Below, in pieces: positions 1-8,326 of a stretch of 64,000 nt of DNA (position 1 is the first letter of the stretch; each line of letters starts with the position of its first letter). The DNA comes from Alphaproteobacteria bacterium (lineage in GTDB: Bacteria; Pseudomonadota; Alphaproteobacteria; JAVJRE01). The stretch covers positions 1 through 64,000 of the forward strand of contig JAVJRE010000003.1 of NCBI GenBank assembly GCA_040218575.1, read 5' to 3'. The translations under genes and the position numbers were made by a program. The notes below the pieces were generated by a model. The model worked only from the letters and a program-made list of their open reading frames with translations. It made no database searches and was not told the origin of the DNA.

Positions 1-137
1 CCTTCGCCCGCCTGGCTCCTGATATAGGCCGCGCAGGCCTCGCGCTGGGCGTCCAGGGAGTTGAAGTCCTGCTCCAGCCCCTCTTCGGAGGACTTACGGG
101 TATAGACCGCACAGCGTCGGAGCTTAGGCGCGGTCAT
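1..137 (-). CDS. Large serine recombinase, N-terminal part (cut by window edge)
   Basis: The 45 visible codons read as a resolvase-type catalytic N-terminus: [10 protein letters not shown] places the nucleophilic serine in the usual Y-x-R-x-S context, followed by [11 protein letters not shown], the stretch expected next in this family. The rest lies beyond the left edge. Its ATG overlaps the end of the DUF2924 gene by 14 nt, so the two are translationally coupled. Large serine recombinases integrate and excise phages and islands through a serine-DNA intermediate. With the DUF3489 and DUF2924 genes upstream this is a recurrent three-gene cassette of alphaproteobacterial mobile elements. Inference: this is the recombinase of the phage-like element at the left end. 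Confidence 0.85.
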   Translation of the reverse strand, partial: MTAPKLRRCAVYTRKSSEEGLEQDFNSLDAQREACAAYIRSQAGE

Positions 138-600
138 CACGGCGGCCCTTCAGGCCGAAGAACAATGGCCCGGACCAGCGAGCGCCGGTGATCTCGCGGG
201 CCACGGCAGAGAGCGAGGCCCAGGTCCGGCCGCGATACTGCACGCCGGTCTCCAGCACGATCACCTCATAGGTGGCGCCTTGCCACTCTCGCAGTAGCCG
301 CGTGCCGGGCTTGACCGTAGTCGGGGAGCGAGACGGCGGGCGGCCGGCGGCGATCTCTTCCGCGGCCCGGTACAGCCGGCGGCGGGTCACCGGGCGGAGG
401 CCGCCGAACGCCTGTTCCTGCAGCCGGTAGGCCACGGCTCGGGTCATGAGGGCGCGCCCCAGCCGTGACGGCGGCGGAGACCCGTACAGGCCCTGCCTCC
501 GCTGTTTGAGCCCGTCGAGCGGCAGTTCGGGCAGGGCCGCCAGTTCCGCGGCGAGCGCCCCGTCGGCGCCTTCCCGATGCACTTTTCGGCAGAGTGCCAT
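124..600 (-). CDS. DUF2924 domain protein
   Basis: 158 aa, basic. The middle and C-terminus ([20 protein letters not shown], then a block with [18 protein letters not shown] and [18 protein letters not shown]) match the DUF2924 family. Its members almost always precede a serine recombinase and are thought to assist or regulate it, although no biochemical role is established. The start codon shares its A with the TGA of the DUF3489 gene (TGATG), and its end overlaps the recombinase start. It is the middle gene of a tightly coupled three-gene unit. The repeated [11 protein letters not shown]-type segment resembles a short DNA-binding or effector-type module, but that is only impression. Confidence 0.85.
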   Translation of the reverse strand: MALCRKVHREGADGALAAELAALPELPLDGLKQRRQGLYGSPPPSRLGRALMTRAVAYRLQEQAFGGLRPVTRRRLYRAAEEIAAGRPPSRSPTTVKPGTRLLREWQGATYEVIVLETGVQYRGRTWASLSAVAREITGARWSGPLFFGLKGRRDDRA

Positions 601-1163
601 CAGCCTCGCCCGGTGATGCGGTAGACCCGGCCGCGGCTCTCCACCTTCTCCGACGTGACGTCGAGGCCGAGCTTCTTCTTGAGCGTGCCGCTGATCGCGC
701 CGCGCACCGAGTGGCGCTGCCAGCCGGTTGCATCCACCGCCTCGTCGATGGTGGCGCCGCCCTTGCGCTTTAGAAGGTCGATCAGCAGGGCCTGCTTGGT
801 ACCAACACGCATACCGGTGGTTGCTGACAGTTTGGTGGTCTTCTTGCGCGGATTCTTTGGCTTCGATTGGGTCGTGGGATTGGCTGCTTCGGCCGTATCG
901 TCCGGCTCGACGCCGATCGCCTCCAGACCTGCAAAGGTGATGGCGAGTGCGACGTGCTCGCCGTCCTTACCGTCGCGCCAGACCCCCTCGCCGGCACTGG
1001 CTGGCCGTTCTTCGATCAAGTCTTTCTTTATCAGGCTCTTGAGCACGGACGCGGCGCTGCCCTTGTTGAGGGTGAGGGACGCGGGCAGAGGTAGGACGGC
1101 ACCGTCGTCACGCTTGGCGGCATGGGCCAGAATGACCCGTTGGGTATCGGTGAGATTGGGCAT
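600..1163 (-). CDS. DUF3489 domain protein
   Basis: 187 aa from the ATG at 1163, chosen because AAGGA lies about 10 nt upstream and the protein then starts MPNLTDTQRVILAHAAKRDDG. Upstream in-frame codons look non-coding. The N-terminal half resembles a winged-helix module (ASVLKSLIKKDLIEERPA). A Lys/Pro/Ala-rich linker follows, and the C-terminal part (TKQALLIDLLKRKGGATI, then TGWQRHSVRGAISGTLKKKL) is the DUF3489 helix-turn-helix-like domain. First gene of the DUF3489-DUF2924-recombinase cassette. Inference: a DNA-binding accessory or regulatory protein for the recombinase. Confidence 0.85.
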   Translation of the reverse strand: MPNLTDTQRVILAHAAKRDDGAVLPLPASLTLNKGSAASVLKSLIKKDLIEERPASAGEGVWRDGKDGEHVALAITFAGLEAIGVEPDDTAEAANPTTQSKPKNPRKKTTKLSATTGMRVGTKQALLIDLLKRKGGATIDEAVDATGWQRHSVRGAISGTLKKKLGLDVTSEKVESRGRVYRITGRG

Positions 1164-1355
1164 GGGGTGGTTCCTTGTGCTTGGGCCATGGGCCTCCATG
1201 GCCTCCCACCACCCCAAACCCGGAGGTCCGGGCCGGGCCCAGGCGTGCTCTCAGATGAGCCAGGGCCAAGCCCCATGCATGCTTGCTTTGCGGTGGCTGA
1301 CAAGCGAGAAATGGGCCTCGTCTCCAATGCCCTGAATATCCCCCGGAACCGTCTC

Positions 1356-1886
1356 ATGTATGTCCGTGTCGCACAGGTCAGTGACCTGCCGATCATCCTC
1401 GGCCTGTTCCAGGAAGCCGAAGCCTGGCTCAATGCCAAGAACATCAGCCTGTGGCCCTGGGTCCTTGGCGCAGAAGCCGAGGACACGGCCTTCTGGTATC
1501 TGACCAGCAGCGAGCCCAAGCTGGATCGTACCACCGGGGCACCGGCCCGGACGGTCTATGTGGTGGAAGGCGGCCGCGGGCCCTATGCCACCTTCTGGTT
1601 GGCTCTAGCCGACCCAGACCAGGTCTGGCCCGGGCCACAATGGGATACCGCAGTCTATGCAGGCAATCTGATCGTCAGTCGTGCTCGCATCGGCCAGGGT
1701 TCTGAGGTGCTGTCCTGGATCACGGAGGAGACCATCCGCCTGGAGCGGCGGGCCATGCGGCTCAGCGTGCCGTCCGGCGCTATAAAGTTGTTCAACTACT
1801 TCCGGCGGCATGGGTTCGAAGCGGTTGGCCAGGTCAACACAGATCCACCGCTGCAATTGCTGCAGAAACCCCTGGTGCCTAGGTAG
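1356..1886 (+). CDS. GNAT-family N-acetyltransferase
   Basis: 176 aa from the ATG at 1356, where similarity to the fold begins (MYVRVAQVSDLPIILGLF, then EAEAWLNAKNISLWPW). An alternative in-frame ATG at 1311 cannot be excluded. The order is GNAT-like: an N-terminal strand-helix with the W-L-x-x-K-x-I-x-x-W pattern, a central beta hairpin (YVVEGGRGPYATFWLALAD), then YAGNLIVSRARIGQGSEVLS in place of the usual acetyl-CoA pyrophosphate loop Q/R-x-x-G-x-G/A, and a C-terminal LFNYFRRHGFEAVG. The substrate is unknown. It is convergent with the phage block, so it is likely cargo of the element or host flank. Confidence 0.75.
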   Translation: MYVRVAQVSDLPIILGLFQEAEAWLNAKNISLWPWVLGAEAEDTAFWYLTSSEPKLDRTTGAPARTVYVVEGGRGPYATFWLALADPDQVWPGPQWDTAVYAGNLIVSRARIGQGSEVLSWITEETIRLERRAMRLSVPSGAIKLFNYFRRHGFEAVGQVNTDPPLQLLQKPLVPR

Positions 1887-1919
1887 CAGGCTGTCCACAC
1901 GCCAGATGGAATCTCGGTT

Positions 1920-2135
1920 CTATCCGGCAGCGATCACCCTTGCGGCGCGCGCGACCGTCGCTATCTTCCCGGCTTCTACATTGAGCTGATCTGCCAGTTC
2001 CATCAGCTCGGCCAGGCTCTGCCGAGAGGACTGACCCGCTACCGCAATATCACTGACGTATTCCAGCATAGCCGTAGCGGCGGCGAACAGCTGGTTGACC
2101 AGGTCTCGGGTGTCGTCATGGGCTTCGCCGGCCAT
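1920..2135 (-). CDS. Small helical protein downstream of the terminase, unknown function
   Basis: 71 aa from the first ATG. Predicted almost entirely helical (DLVNQLFAAATAMLEYVSD, then SLAELMELADQLNVEAGKIA). The open frame continues upstream of the ATG for 18 codons to just after the terminase stop and reads like protein (IRLDFTGSASVTLT). The true start may therefore be a non-ATG codon (CTG at 2189 or ATT at 2177), giving about 85-89 residues. It follows the terminase in the same orientation and is probably part of that operon. I do not recognise the family. Confidence 0.5.
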   Translation of the reverse strand: MAGEAHDDTRDLVNQLFAAATAMLEYVSDIAVAGQSSRQSLAELMELADQLNVEAGKIATVARAARVIAAG

Positions 2136-2194
2136 GGTCAGAGTGACGCTTGCCGAGCCGGTGAAGTCCAGACGAATGTTGAGATACAGTTACC

Positions 2195-3718
2195 CTAATA
2201 GCCGCGGAAGCCACGCAAATTGTCAAACACATCGACGCCGGTACGGGCGCGATAGTGATCGACAGTGTCGAGCGGGAAGATCGCGCGGAACCGCACTTCC
2301 GGCAACTTCCTATGGTAGTGAGTCTGGGCCCAGCGCAGGAACTGCGAAACACTATCAGCCTGATCGTCGTGGCGAGTGTTTGGGAATGCAAGGATTTCGC
2401 TGAGGAAAGCATCGAGCCACGGTGCTTCGGCTGGCAGAAACACCCGGCCATCAGCGATCATCGCTGATACGCCTTCCATGCGGATTGCCTTGTCGCCTTC
2501 TGGTTTGATTGCTCGGAACGGCACCTGATTGCTCTGCGCCAAGCTTTGCATCAGTGATCGGCCGGTTGATGCGTTTTCAATAAGCACAAGATTTGGCTTG
2601 CGCCGAATACAAAGATGCTGTGCCATTTTGATCAGGTCGGGATACTCGATCCGCTCACGAAACACGTGCATCAAGTAGTAGCGGCTTTCGCATATACCCC
2701 AGGTGGTGCAAACCGAATAGCTGGCCGTCTCACTGATGCTTGATGCGGTATCCCAACTCTGGACCACCGTATCGAACTTCGGCGGGTTTTGCGTGTCATA
2801 GCTTCTGAACCAACGCTGCTTGATCAAATTACCTTCTGGCGGCATGGGATTCTGCTGGAACTGGGCCTGAAAATTATACGGACCCAGCGTCTTCCTGAAT
2901 GTGTTCAGATTGTCCAGGCCCATGCGCGCTTCGTGCATGGCTTCGCCCTTCTTTCGCTCATAGAATTCATCATCGCCGATTCTTATGGTCTCGCTCTCCG
3001 TCGCGATGGCAGGAACATAAATCCGTGTCCAGTCATCCAGTTCCTCCACATAGCCAATGAGATCATTCTGATGAACTCGCTGGCTGATGATGATCATGAC
3101 CCCGGTCTTAGGATTATCGAAGCGAGTTAGCACAGTGCTTGAATACCAGTGGTTGACGCGATTGCGCTCCGCTTCTGAGGTGGCGTCCTTGGGGTTGATA
3201 GGATCGTCGATGATGATGAAGTGACCGCCGAGGCCTGTAAGTGTCGCGCCGACCGATGTGGCGTAGCGGAACCCACCCTTGGTGGTGGTGGTTTCATCGA
3301 GACTGTCCTTGTCACCGATCTTCAATTTGGGGAATGCCTTCTTGTACCAGGGCGCCTTGATGATACGCACGAAGTCTCGATGAAGCTTTTCAGCCAGGTC
3401 CTTGGTGTAGGAACAGCAGATGAAGCGGCGTGTCGGGTCCCGACCCAGGCACCAAGCCGGGAAGGCCACGGAGACCAGGAACGACTTGAGGTTGCGGGGC
3501 GGAAGCGCCACCAGAAGTCGTCGCTCACAGCCGGTACAGGTATGACCGAGGCGCCAGCACAAGAGCTTCAGGTGCCAGTTGCTCTCGAACTGTTCCCCCA
3601 CATTGACGGTCTCGAACGCCTTGATCGCGAAAGAATAGAAATCCTTGCGGAGCAAGGCTTCGACTTCTTCGTATCCGGCTCCGTCAGTTTCAGGCATGTC
3701 ACTCAGCGTCATGATCAT
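2195..3718 (-). CDS. terL: Phage terminase large subunit
   Basis: 507 aa, the normal length for a TerL. N-terminal packaging ATPase: a Walker A-like LLVALPPRNLKSFL (P-loop variant with Lys-Ser) near residue 70-83, an adenine/coupling segment ICCSYTKDLAEKLHRDF, Walker B HFIIIDDP followed by DATSEAERNRVNHW, and the C-motif MIIISQRVHQNDL. C-terminal RNase H-like nuclease: acidic clusters VVQSWDTASS, LVLIENASTG and TRHDDQADSVSQFL provide the metal-binding aspartates and glutamate. Its start overlaps the DUF5681 gene by 20 nt. Known role: cuts concatemeric phage DNA and powers packaging into proheads. No portal or capsid gene follows it here. Confidence 0.93.
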   Translation of the reverse strand: MIMTLSDMPETDGAGYEEVEALLRKDFYSFAIKAFETVNVGEQFESNWHLKLLCWRLGHTCTGCERRLLVALPPRNLKSFLVSVAFPAWCLGRDPTRRFICCSYTKDLAEKLHRDFVRIIKAPWYKKAFPKLKIGDKDSLDETTTTKGGFRYATSVGATLTGLGGHFIIIDDPINPKDATSEAERNRVNHWYSSTVLTRFDNPKTGVMIIISQRVHQNDLIGYVEELDDWTRIYVPAIATESETIRIGDDEFYERKKGEAMHEARMGLDNLNTFRKTLGPYNFQAQFQQNPMPPEGNLIKQRWFRSYDTQNPPKFDTVVQSWDTASSISETASYSVCTTWGICESRYYLMHVFRERIEYPDLIKMAQHLCIRRKPNLVLIENASTGRSLMQSLAQSNQVPFRAIKPEGDKAIRMEGVSAMIADGRVFLPAEAPWLDAFLSEILAFPNTRHDDQADSVSQFLRWAQTHYHRKLPEVRFRAIFPLDTVDHYRARTGVDVFDNLRGFRGY

Positions 3719-4109
3719 CTCTCTCAGTTGGGTTGGGGGTCTGGGTCTTGAGGATGTGCTTCTGGAAGTTTTCCAGAATTGCCTTGTCAGCCTTAGTTAG
3801 ATCGAGTTCTTCGATCGGCACCTCTTCTGCGTCGTGGAATTTGTAAATCAGGTTGAATAGCAAGGTCATGGCACGGACATCGCCGTTCGCAGCCTTGGCA
3901 ATCAGGCTTTTGACTAGCGCTGTTTGTTTGGAGACCGTCTTGGGCTTGCCGCCCTCCTTGATGGTGAGCTTTTCGTTTAGTTCCTTGCCCAGGACGGTCT
4001 TCAGGTTCTTGGCCTCCTTGGGCTTTCCCTTGGGGTTGCCGGACTGACCCTTCTTGAACTGGTGCTTCTTCGGCGGCTTCTTGTAGCCGACCTCAAAGTC
4101 GCTGCTCAT
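3699..4109 (-). CDS. DUF5681 domain protein, small-terminase-like
   Basis: 136 aa, preceded by GAAGGAGTG. The N-terminus HQFKKGQSGNPKGKPK is the hallmark DUF5681 motif, followed by a lysine-rich helical region (TALVKSLIAKAANGDVRAM). The family is usually encoded directly upstream of terminase large subunits in alphaproteobacterial prophages and is believed to act as the DNA-recognising small terminase or an adaptor; this is contextual knowledge. The ATG overlaps the TGA of the methyltransferase (ATGA) and its end overlaps terL, so methyltransferase, DUF5681 and terL form one operon. Confidence 0.88.
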   Translation of the reverse strand: MSSDFEVGYKKPPKKHQFKKGQSGNPKGKPKEAKNLKTVLGKELNEKLTIKEGGKPKTVSKQTALVKSLIAKAANGDVRAMTLLFNLIYKFHDAEEVPIEELDLTKADKAILENFQKHILKTQTPNPTERDDHDAE

Positions 4110-5593
4110 ACCGGCACTCCTTCGCCCCGATCATCGTCAGCGTCTGGTTCGATGGTTGGTTGCGGAGCGGGATCGCCGCCTGGCCCGCGGCAGGCGGCTA
4201 CCTCATCGAAACTCTGGCCAGTCTTCCGGAGACGTGCCGTACCGCCGGTAGCGCCCTGCCAGCGGCGCACCGCTACATCCACGTAGAGCGGATCAATCTC
4301 CAGGCCATAGCCGCGCCGGCCAGTCTTCTCGGCCGCCAGGAAGAGGGTGCCGGAGCCGATGAATGGATCGGCGATGATGCTGCCACGGGTTGAGCAATCG
4401 AGGATGGCGTCAGCCACCATGGGCACCGGCTTGACCGTCGGGTGGGCTGCCAGCGCTTCGTCCCGTTCTGCCCCGAAGGCATTCTGGCCAGGATAGGTCC
4501 AGACATTGGTCCGATAACGGCCGTGCTTACCGAGCTGGACATTGTTGATGTGTGGCGCCCGGCCACTCTTGAACACGGCAATCAGCTCGTGCTGGGAGCG
4601 GTAGAGCGAGCCCATGCCGCCATTGGTCTTGTTCCAGACCACCAGGTTCAGCTGATCCTGGTAGATGTGGTCACTGGCTTCCAGCAGGTGACGGTAATGG
4701 CGCCAGTCGATGCAGACGAAGTGCAAGGAGCCATCGCTGCTGTGATCCACTGCCTTGACCAGGCAATGGGCCAGGAAGGAGATGTACTCACCATCTGCCA
4801 TCTCGCCCGAGGCCTGAGAGAACTCGCGGTGGGTATTGCGGCCCAGCCCAGATACGTGACCACGGATTGGCACATTGTAGGGCGGGTCGGTGAAGACCAT
4901 TTGGGCCTGCTCGCCGCCCATCAGGACATTCCAGGCAGCCCTGTCTACGGCGTTGCCACACTGCAGCCGGTGGTCGTCCAGCAGCCACAGATCGCCCGGG
5001 CGAGAAACCGGCACCGCATCGGGGTCCACTTCCGGCACCTCGTCTAGCGGATCGTCATCTTCTTCATTCGCCTGTTGGATAACGAAGTCGATCTCCGGCG
5101 GTTCGAAGCCAGTCAGATCCACCTCGAAGTTCACCGAAGCGAGGTATTCGAACTCGTGGGCCAAGGCCTTCTGGTCCCATTCGGCGAGCTCGGCGATACG
5201 GTTGTCGGCGATACGGAAGGCCCGGAGTTCGACGGCGCTCAAGTGAGTGACTCTTACTGCCGGGACAGCATCCATGCCGAGATCGGCCGCACATTCCACC
5301 CGCAGCTCGCCGGCGATGATCTGGTTCTGGCTATCGATCAGGATAGCGCCCAGGAAACCCATTCGCTTGATCAGGCGCTTGAGCGTCTTCTTCTGATGTT
5401 TCGTATGCTGACGCGGGTTGTCGGGCAGGTGATTGAGATCGCTCAGCCGTACCATCTCGATGGCCGGATGGTTGCGCAGATCCGTTAGACCCTGACCTGG
5501 GAGGCCTGGTGTCCCTGGTGTGGTGCTTGGTTTTGGGCTTTTCGCGCCACCAGATAGAGCATCTCGTGGCGTACTGCGAAAGTCATCGGACAT
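4106..5593 (-). CDS. ParB-like domain fused to a DNA adenine/cytosine-N4 methyltransferase
   Basis: 495 aa, preceded by AGAGGAG. Residues about 45-140 are a ParB/Srx-like domain (VRLSDLNHLPDNPRQHTKHQ, then IIAGELRVECAADLGM). Residues about 205-450 are a beta-class methyltransferase: motif IV DPPY at 236-239 precedes motif I FIGSGT at 411-416, with HPTVKPVPM between them, the usual order for DNA methylases of the N4/N6 type. Such ParB-MTase fusions are common in phage packaging modules and probably modify element DNA for anti-restriction or mark it for packaging. The upstream region carries two strong palindromes. The target sequence cannot be read from the sequence. Confidence 0.92.
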   Translation of the reverse strand: MSDDFRSTPRDALSGGAKSPKPSTTPGTPGLPGQGLTDLRNHPAIEMVRLSDLNHLPDNPRQHTKHQKKTLKRLIKRMGFLGAILIDSQNQIIAGELRVECAADLGMDAVPAVRVTHLSAVELRAFRIADNRIAELAEWDQKALAHEFEYLASVNFEVDLTGFEPPEIDFVIQQANEEDDDPLDEVPEVDPDAVPVSRPGDLWLLDDHRLQCGNAVDRAAWNVLMGGEQAQMVFTDPPYNVPIRGHVSGLGRNTHREFSQASGEMADGEYISFLAHCLVKAVDHSSDGSLHFVCIDWRHYRHLLEASDHIYQDQLNLVVWNKTNGGMGSLYRSQHELIAVFKSGRAPHINNVQLGKHGRYRTNVWTYPGQNAFGAERDEALAAHPTVKPVPMVADAILDCSTRGSIIADPFIGSGTLFLAAEKTGRRGYGLEIDPLYVDVAVRRWQGATGGTARLRKTGQSFDEVAACRGPGGDPAPQPTIEPDADDDRGEGVPV

Positions 5594-5923
5594 GAACGAC
5601 TCCTCTTGCGAGCTGTCGTTCCGTTACCACCTTCCTGGAATACGACAGCGGATTGACCCCCGCATCTCCGTACTCCAGCTGAACTGGCGGTAGATGACTT
5701 ACGTTGCAGCGACCGTAGCCATGAAATGATTCCTTCGTCAACAGGCTTGTTGAATTAGTATGCAAGTGTTCGCCATGCATTCGACTTGTCGTTGTGAAGT
5801 TAACTTCATTTTCCCAATAGTCGCCGGCTGACTGAAGTTTGCAGTTAACTGCAAACGCCAATCCGCACCTGCGCTGATGCGAATCTGTCGATGTTGGTGT
5901 AGGTGCTGTCAGAGCGGAGATGA
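5594..5923 (-). promoter_or_regulatory. Non-coding control region with two GTTAAC-centred palindromes
   Basis: 330 nt without a convincing gene. It precedes the methyltransferase-DUF5681-terL operon and contains two perfect palindromes with the same AGTTAACT core: TGAAGTTAACTTCA at 5795-5808 and GTTTGCAGTTAACTGCAAAC at 5837-5856, centres 45 bp apart. They look like paired operators for a dimeric repressor; the XRE protein at 6556-6801 is the obvious candidate. A minus-strand open frame across this region has no coding character and was left out. Confidence 0.6.
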
Positions 5924-6346
5924 TCATTCATCACCTCCCTCGGGAGACGGTTCCTGAGAGGAGGAAGAGCCACAGTGATCGCGCCAATAAACAAGTAAAA
6001 GGCCCAGTATCTCGAGGGCTTCAAGGGCGGGAACTCTGTAGGCCAGCACATTCTGGATGCCGATTTCCCGGGCGCAGATCGGGCAGAAATCTCCCTCGAA
6101 AACGAGCCCACGCTCGTCAACGATGATTGGGCCGAGCCACCCTTTCTCGAGACATGCGCTCTCGAGGCTCAACTCTTCAGGCGGTGAATGAGCGCAGCGA
6201 TTCGGCGCCAGAAACGTCAGCGAGCCAATGGGCACCAGTTCACAAGCGTGATGGTGCTTCCCGTGCTGAGGGTCGAGCGCGATCTCGCTCGAGTTAATCA
6301 GCGCAGCTGCCGAAAATCTTGAAATGGGAATCGTCTTGTCCGTCAT
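5924..6346 (-). CDS. Orphan ParB-N-like domain protein
   Basis: 140 aa from the ATG at 6346, chosen because AAGGAGG sits 10 nt upstream. The central part follows a diverged ParB/Srx-like fold: ELVPIGSLTF (strand and helix start), a helix CLEKGWLGPIIVDERGLVFE (the I-V-x-x-x-x-x-I region), then IGIQNVLAYRVPALEALEIL. The conserved G-[DEH]-x-R-x-x-A turn is replaced by EGDFCPICAREIG, and there is no methylase domain. It may be a truncated relative of the ParB-MTase next door or an element-encoded partition-like or anti-restriction protein. The C-terminus is acidic and Ser-rich. Function unknown. Confidence 0.55.
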   Translation of the reverse strand: MTDKTIPISRFSAAALINSSEIALDPQHGKHHHACELVPIGSLTFLAPNRCAHSPPEELSLESACLEKGWLGPIIVDERGLVFEGDFCPICAREIGIQNVLAYRVPALEALEILGLLLVYWRDHCGSSSSQEPSPEGGDE

Positions 6347-6364
6347 CGTGACCAACCTCCTTCA

Positions 6365-6403
6365 ACGGTTGTTGGTCACCCGTGGAGGACGATCAACAAC
6401 CGT
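6365..6403. promoter_or_regulatory. Inverted repeat ACGGTTGTTG / CAACAACCGT
   Basis: Perfect 10-bp arms at 6365-6374 and 6394-6403 flank 19 bp, immediately upstream of the ribosome-binding site of the orphan ParB-like gene. The half-site GTTGTTG recurs in the palindrome CAACAATTGTTG at 6504-6515 in the same intergenic region. The two are therefore plausible operator sites for the neighbouring XRE-type regulator. Confidence 0.5.
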
Positions 6404-6503
6404 CCTCCTTGACGAATCACTTGGTGAGACTCTTCTACATCAACAGATTCATGACACCAAGAGAAAAAATACAGGGGATGAATCAGGCCTCTGATATGCC
6501 CGG

Positions 6504-6515
6504 CAACAATTGTTG
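6504..6515. promoter_or_regulatory. Palindrome CAACAATTGTTG
   Basis: Perfect 12-bp palindrome just downstream of the XRE regulator gene. It shares the CAACAA/TTGTTG half-site with the inverted repeat at 6365-6403. It could be a second operator. No direct evidence of binding exists in the sequence. Confidence 0.4.
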
Positions 6516-6555
6516 TGATGAATTTGTTCGCCGAATAATGGCAATAGACTCGGGC

Positions 6556-6801
6556 TTAGTGCCGGCCCAGTCGTCGACGTCGGTTGGCTGGAGTTACGTC
6601 TTCCACCAGCTCGGCAATGGACACGCCTAGTGCGTCGGCGATTTTTTGTAGAACGACGACAGTGGGATTGCGAACGCCGCGTTCGACACCACTGATATAG
6701 GTCCGGTGCAGGCCGCATTCAAAGGCAAAGACCTCCTGCGAGAGGCCACGCTCTTGGCGCAGGCGCTTGAGATTGAGGCCAACCGTGCGACGAATGTCCA
6801 T
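6556..6801 (-). CDS. XRE/Cro-type helix-turn-helix regulator
   Basis: 81 aa. One HTH_3 domain covers residues 1-66: LNLKRLRQERGLSQEVFA (helices 1-2), LHRTYISGVERGVRNPT (recognition helix and the typical ERG-x-R-N-P-T turn), then VLQKIADALGVSIAELV. A basic tail RRRRLGRH follows. Family members are phage or element repressors, or antitoxin-like regulators, that bind palindromic operators. It lies upstream of the phage-like operon in the same orientation, with several palindromes between, so it probably governs that operon. No protease-cleavage or dimerisation domain is visible. Confidence 0.9.
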   Translation of the reverse strand: MDIRRTVGLNLKRLRQERGLSQEVFAFECGLHRTYISGVERGVRNPTVVVLQKIADALGVSIAELVEDVTPANRRRRLGRH

Positions 6802-6938
6802 GGCCCGAGTGGGCCAACTCTGCTGACTTTTGATCTACAGACGATGAGTCTCAATTGACTGGACTTCCCCGGCAGGATTAGCGACCAATAGCCTGTGGGG
6901 AGGCTGGTGCCCCCGGTATCTGTGGCGGGGACATTGAG

Positions 6939-8171
6939 ATGGGTGGACGACAGCATGCCGGGCCGATTTTGGTCTCAGGCCTGGACGGACCAGGGGTGGC
7001 GGACCCACTGCCGCGGCTGGACCTGAGCCAGGATGGCGCGGGCCGGGTGCTGTACCACGAACAGTGGCTGCAGCGGTTGGTGCAGGCCCACCCCGGGCTC
7101 CTGCCGGTGGAGGAGATCGAGCCGGCCTTTATGCCCTTGGTGCCGGTCTGTATGGAGCTGCCGACCCCCAATGGTCCGGTCGACAATCTGTTCATCACCC
7201 CGACCGGCAATCTGGTGCTGGTGGAGTGCAAGCTCTGGCGCAACCCCGAGATGCGCCGCCAGGTGGTGGCCCAGGTACTGGATTATGCCGAGGGCCTGTC
7301 CCGTTGGGGTTATGGCGATCTTGAGGCGGCCGCTCAACGAGGTGCTCAGCTCAATGGGTCCCGCCTGACACAGGGCCTCTATGATCTGGTGGCCCCGGAG
7401 CTTGAGGAGTCTGCGTTCATCGACGCGATCTCTCGCAATCTCAGGCTCGGCCGTTGCCTGTTCTTCATCCTAGGCGATGGCATAAGGGAAGAGACGGAAG
7501 CCCTCGTTGGCCATCTCCAGTCCCATGCCGGAACTCACTTCGCCCTGGCCCTGACCGAACTGGCCCTCTATCGGCTGCCGGCAGGCGAAATCCTGGTGCA
7601 GCCGAGACTCATCGCCCGTACCTTCAACATCGAGCGGGGCGTCGTCCGCCTCGATGACAACCGGTTGTCGGTTGAGTCTGCACCTCAGGTCAGGACGACA
7701 GCCAAGGTTGCCAGTCGCCAGTCTCTGACCGCCGAACAGTTCTACGAGCACATGGCGGCATTGGATCCGTCACTTCCCAAAAAACTCCGAAACTTCCTGG
7801 CCGAGTCTGAGGCACGAGGCATTGTGCTCGAGTTTCGTCGCAGCCTGATCCTACGTTGGACGGCGGTGGACGGGACCTCCTTCAACCTGGGTCACATCGA
7901 TACCAGGGGCCGGCTGATGACCGAGGCCATCAACTGGGGTGCGCGAGAGAAGGAGGTATTGGAGATCACCCAGGGCTATGTACGGCAGCTGGCAGACGTG
8001 CTGGGCGGCGAGATTCAGGCCCGCCCCGGCAATGGTGATCACATCTATGTGGTCGTGGGTGGCGCAGTCCCTATGATCGAACAAGCGTTGCGTCACCAGG
8101 ACCAGTGGCTGCAGGCGATCGATCAGGTGACGGATAGCTTAAATGATAAGCTGGAGCACACCAGCTACTAA
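6939..8171 (+). CDS. Predicted PD-(D/E)XK nuclease-like protein
   Basis: 410 aa. Residues about 40-130 carry a restriction-endonuclease-like core: the helix-strand PNGPVDNLFITPTGNLVLVE ends in VECKLWRNPE, the classic D-x(n)-(E)-x-K signature with the acidic residue in PVDNL, and is followed by the helix MRRQVVAQVLDYAEGLSRWG. The remaining 280 residues have no motif I recognise. Proteins of this architecture often occur in defence islands and cleave or sense foreign DNA; no substrate is known. It starts a plus-strand group that includes a second PD-(D/E)XK protein. The start ATG follows GGGGAC, a weak ribosome-binding site. Confidence 0.7.
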   Translation: MGGRQHAGPILVSGLDGPGVADPLPRLDLSQDGAGRVLYHEQWLQRLVQAHPGLLPVEEIEPAFMPLVPVCMELPTPNGPVDNLFITPTGNLVLVECKLWRNPEMRRQVVAQVLDYAEGLSRWGYGDLEAAAQRGAQLNGSRLTQGLYDLVAPELEESAFIDAISRNLRLGRCLFFILGDGIREETEALVGHLQSHAGTHFALALTELALYRLPAGEILVQPRLIARTFNIERGVVRLDDNRLSVESAPQVRTTAKVASRQSLTAEQFYEHMAALDPSLPKKLRNFLAESEARGIVLEFRRSLILRWTAVDGTSFNLGHIDTRGRLMTEAINWGAREKEVLEITQGYVRQLADVLGGEIQARPGNGDHIYVVVGGAVPMIEQALRHQDQWLQAIDQVTDSLNDKLEHTSY

Positions 8172-8200
8172 AGGAAAAGATAGGTCTTCGGGTCGGCCCT

Positions 8201-8216
8201 TGTGATCTGAATCACA
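8201..8216. promoter_or_regulatory. CRP-type site TGTGA-TCTGAA-TCACA
   Basis: Perfect match to the CRP consensus TGTGA-N6-TCACA, extended to CCCTTGTGA/TCACAGGG. It lies about 110 bp before the start of the nuclease-like gene at 8327. One of five perfect copies in this window. Confidence 0.65.
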
Positions 8217-8326
8217 GGGTGATGATTGAAGCCGTTGATATATTTGCACAGAATAGGAGTCATCATTCCAAGATGTGCCAATAGAATTCAATTTGTACTT
8301 CACAGATTCGCTTCGGGGTGGTGATT

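Noticed and set aside
5583-5927. Minus-strand frame upstream of the methyltransferase gene
   Set aside because: It overlaps two palindromic operators and reads as non-protein sequence.
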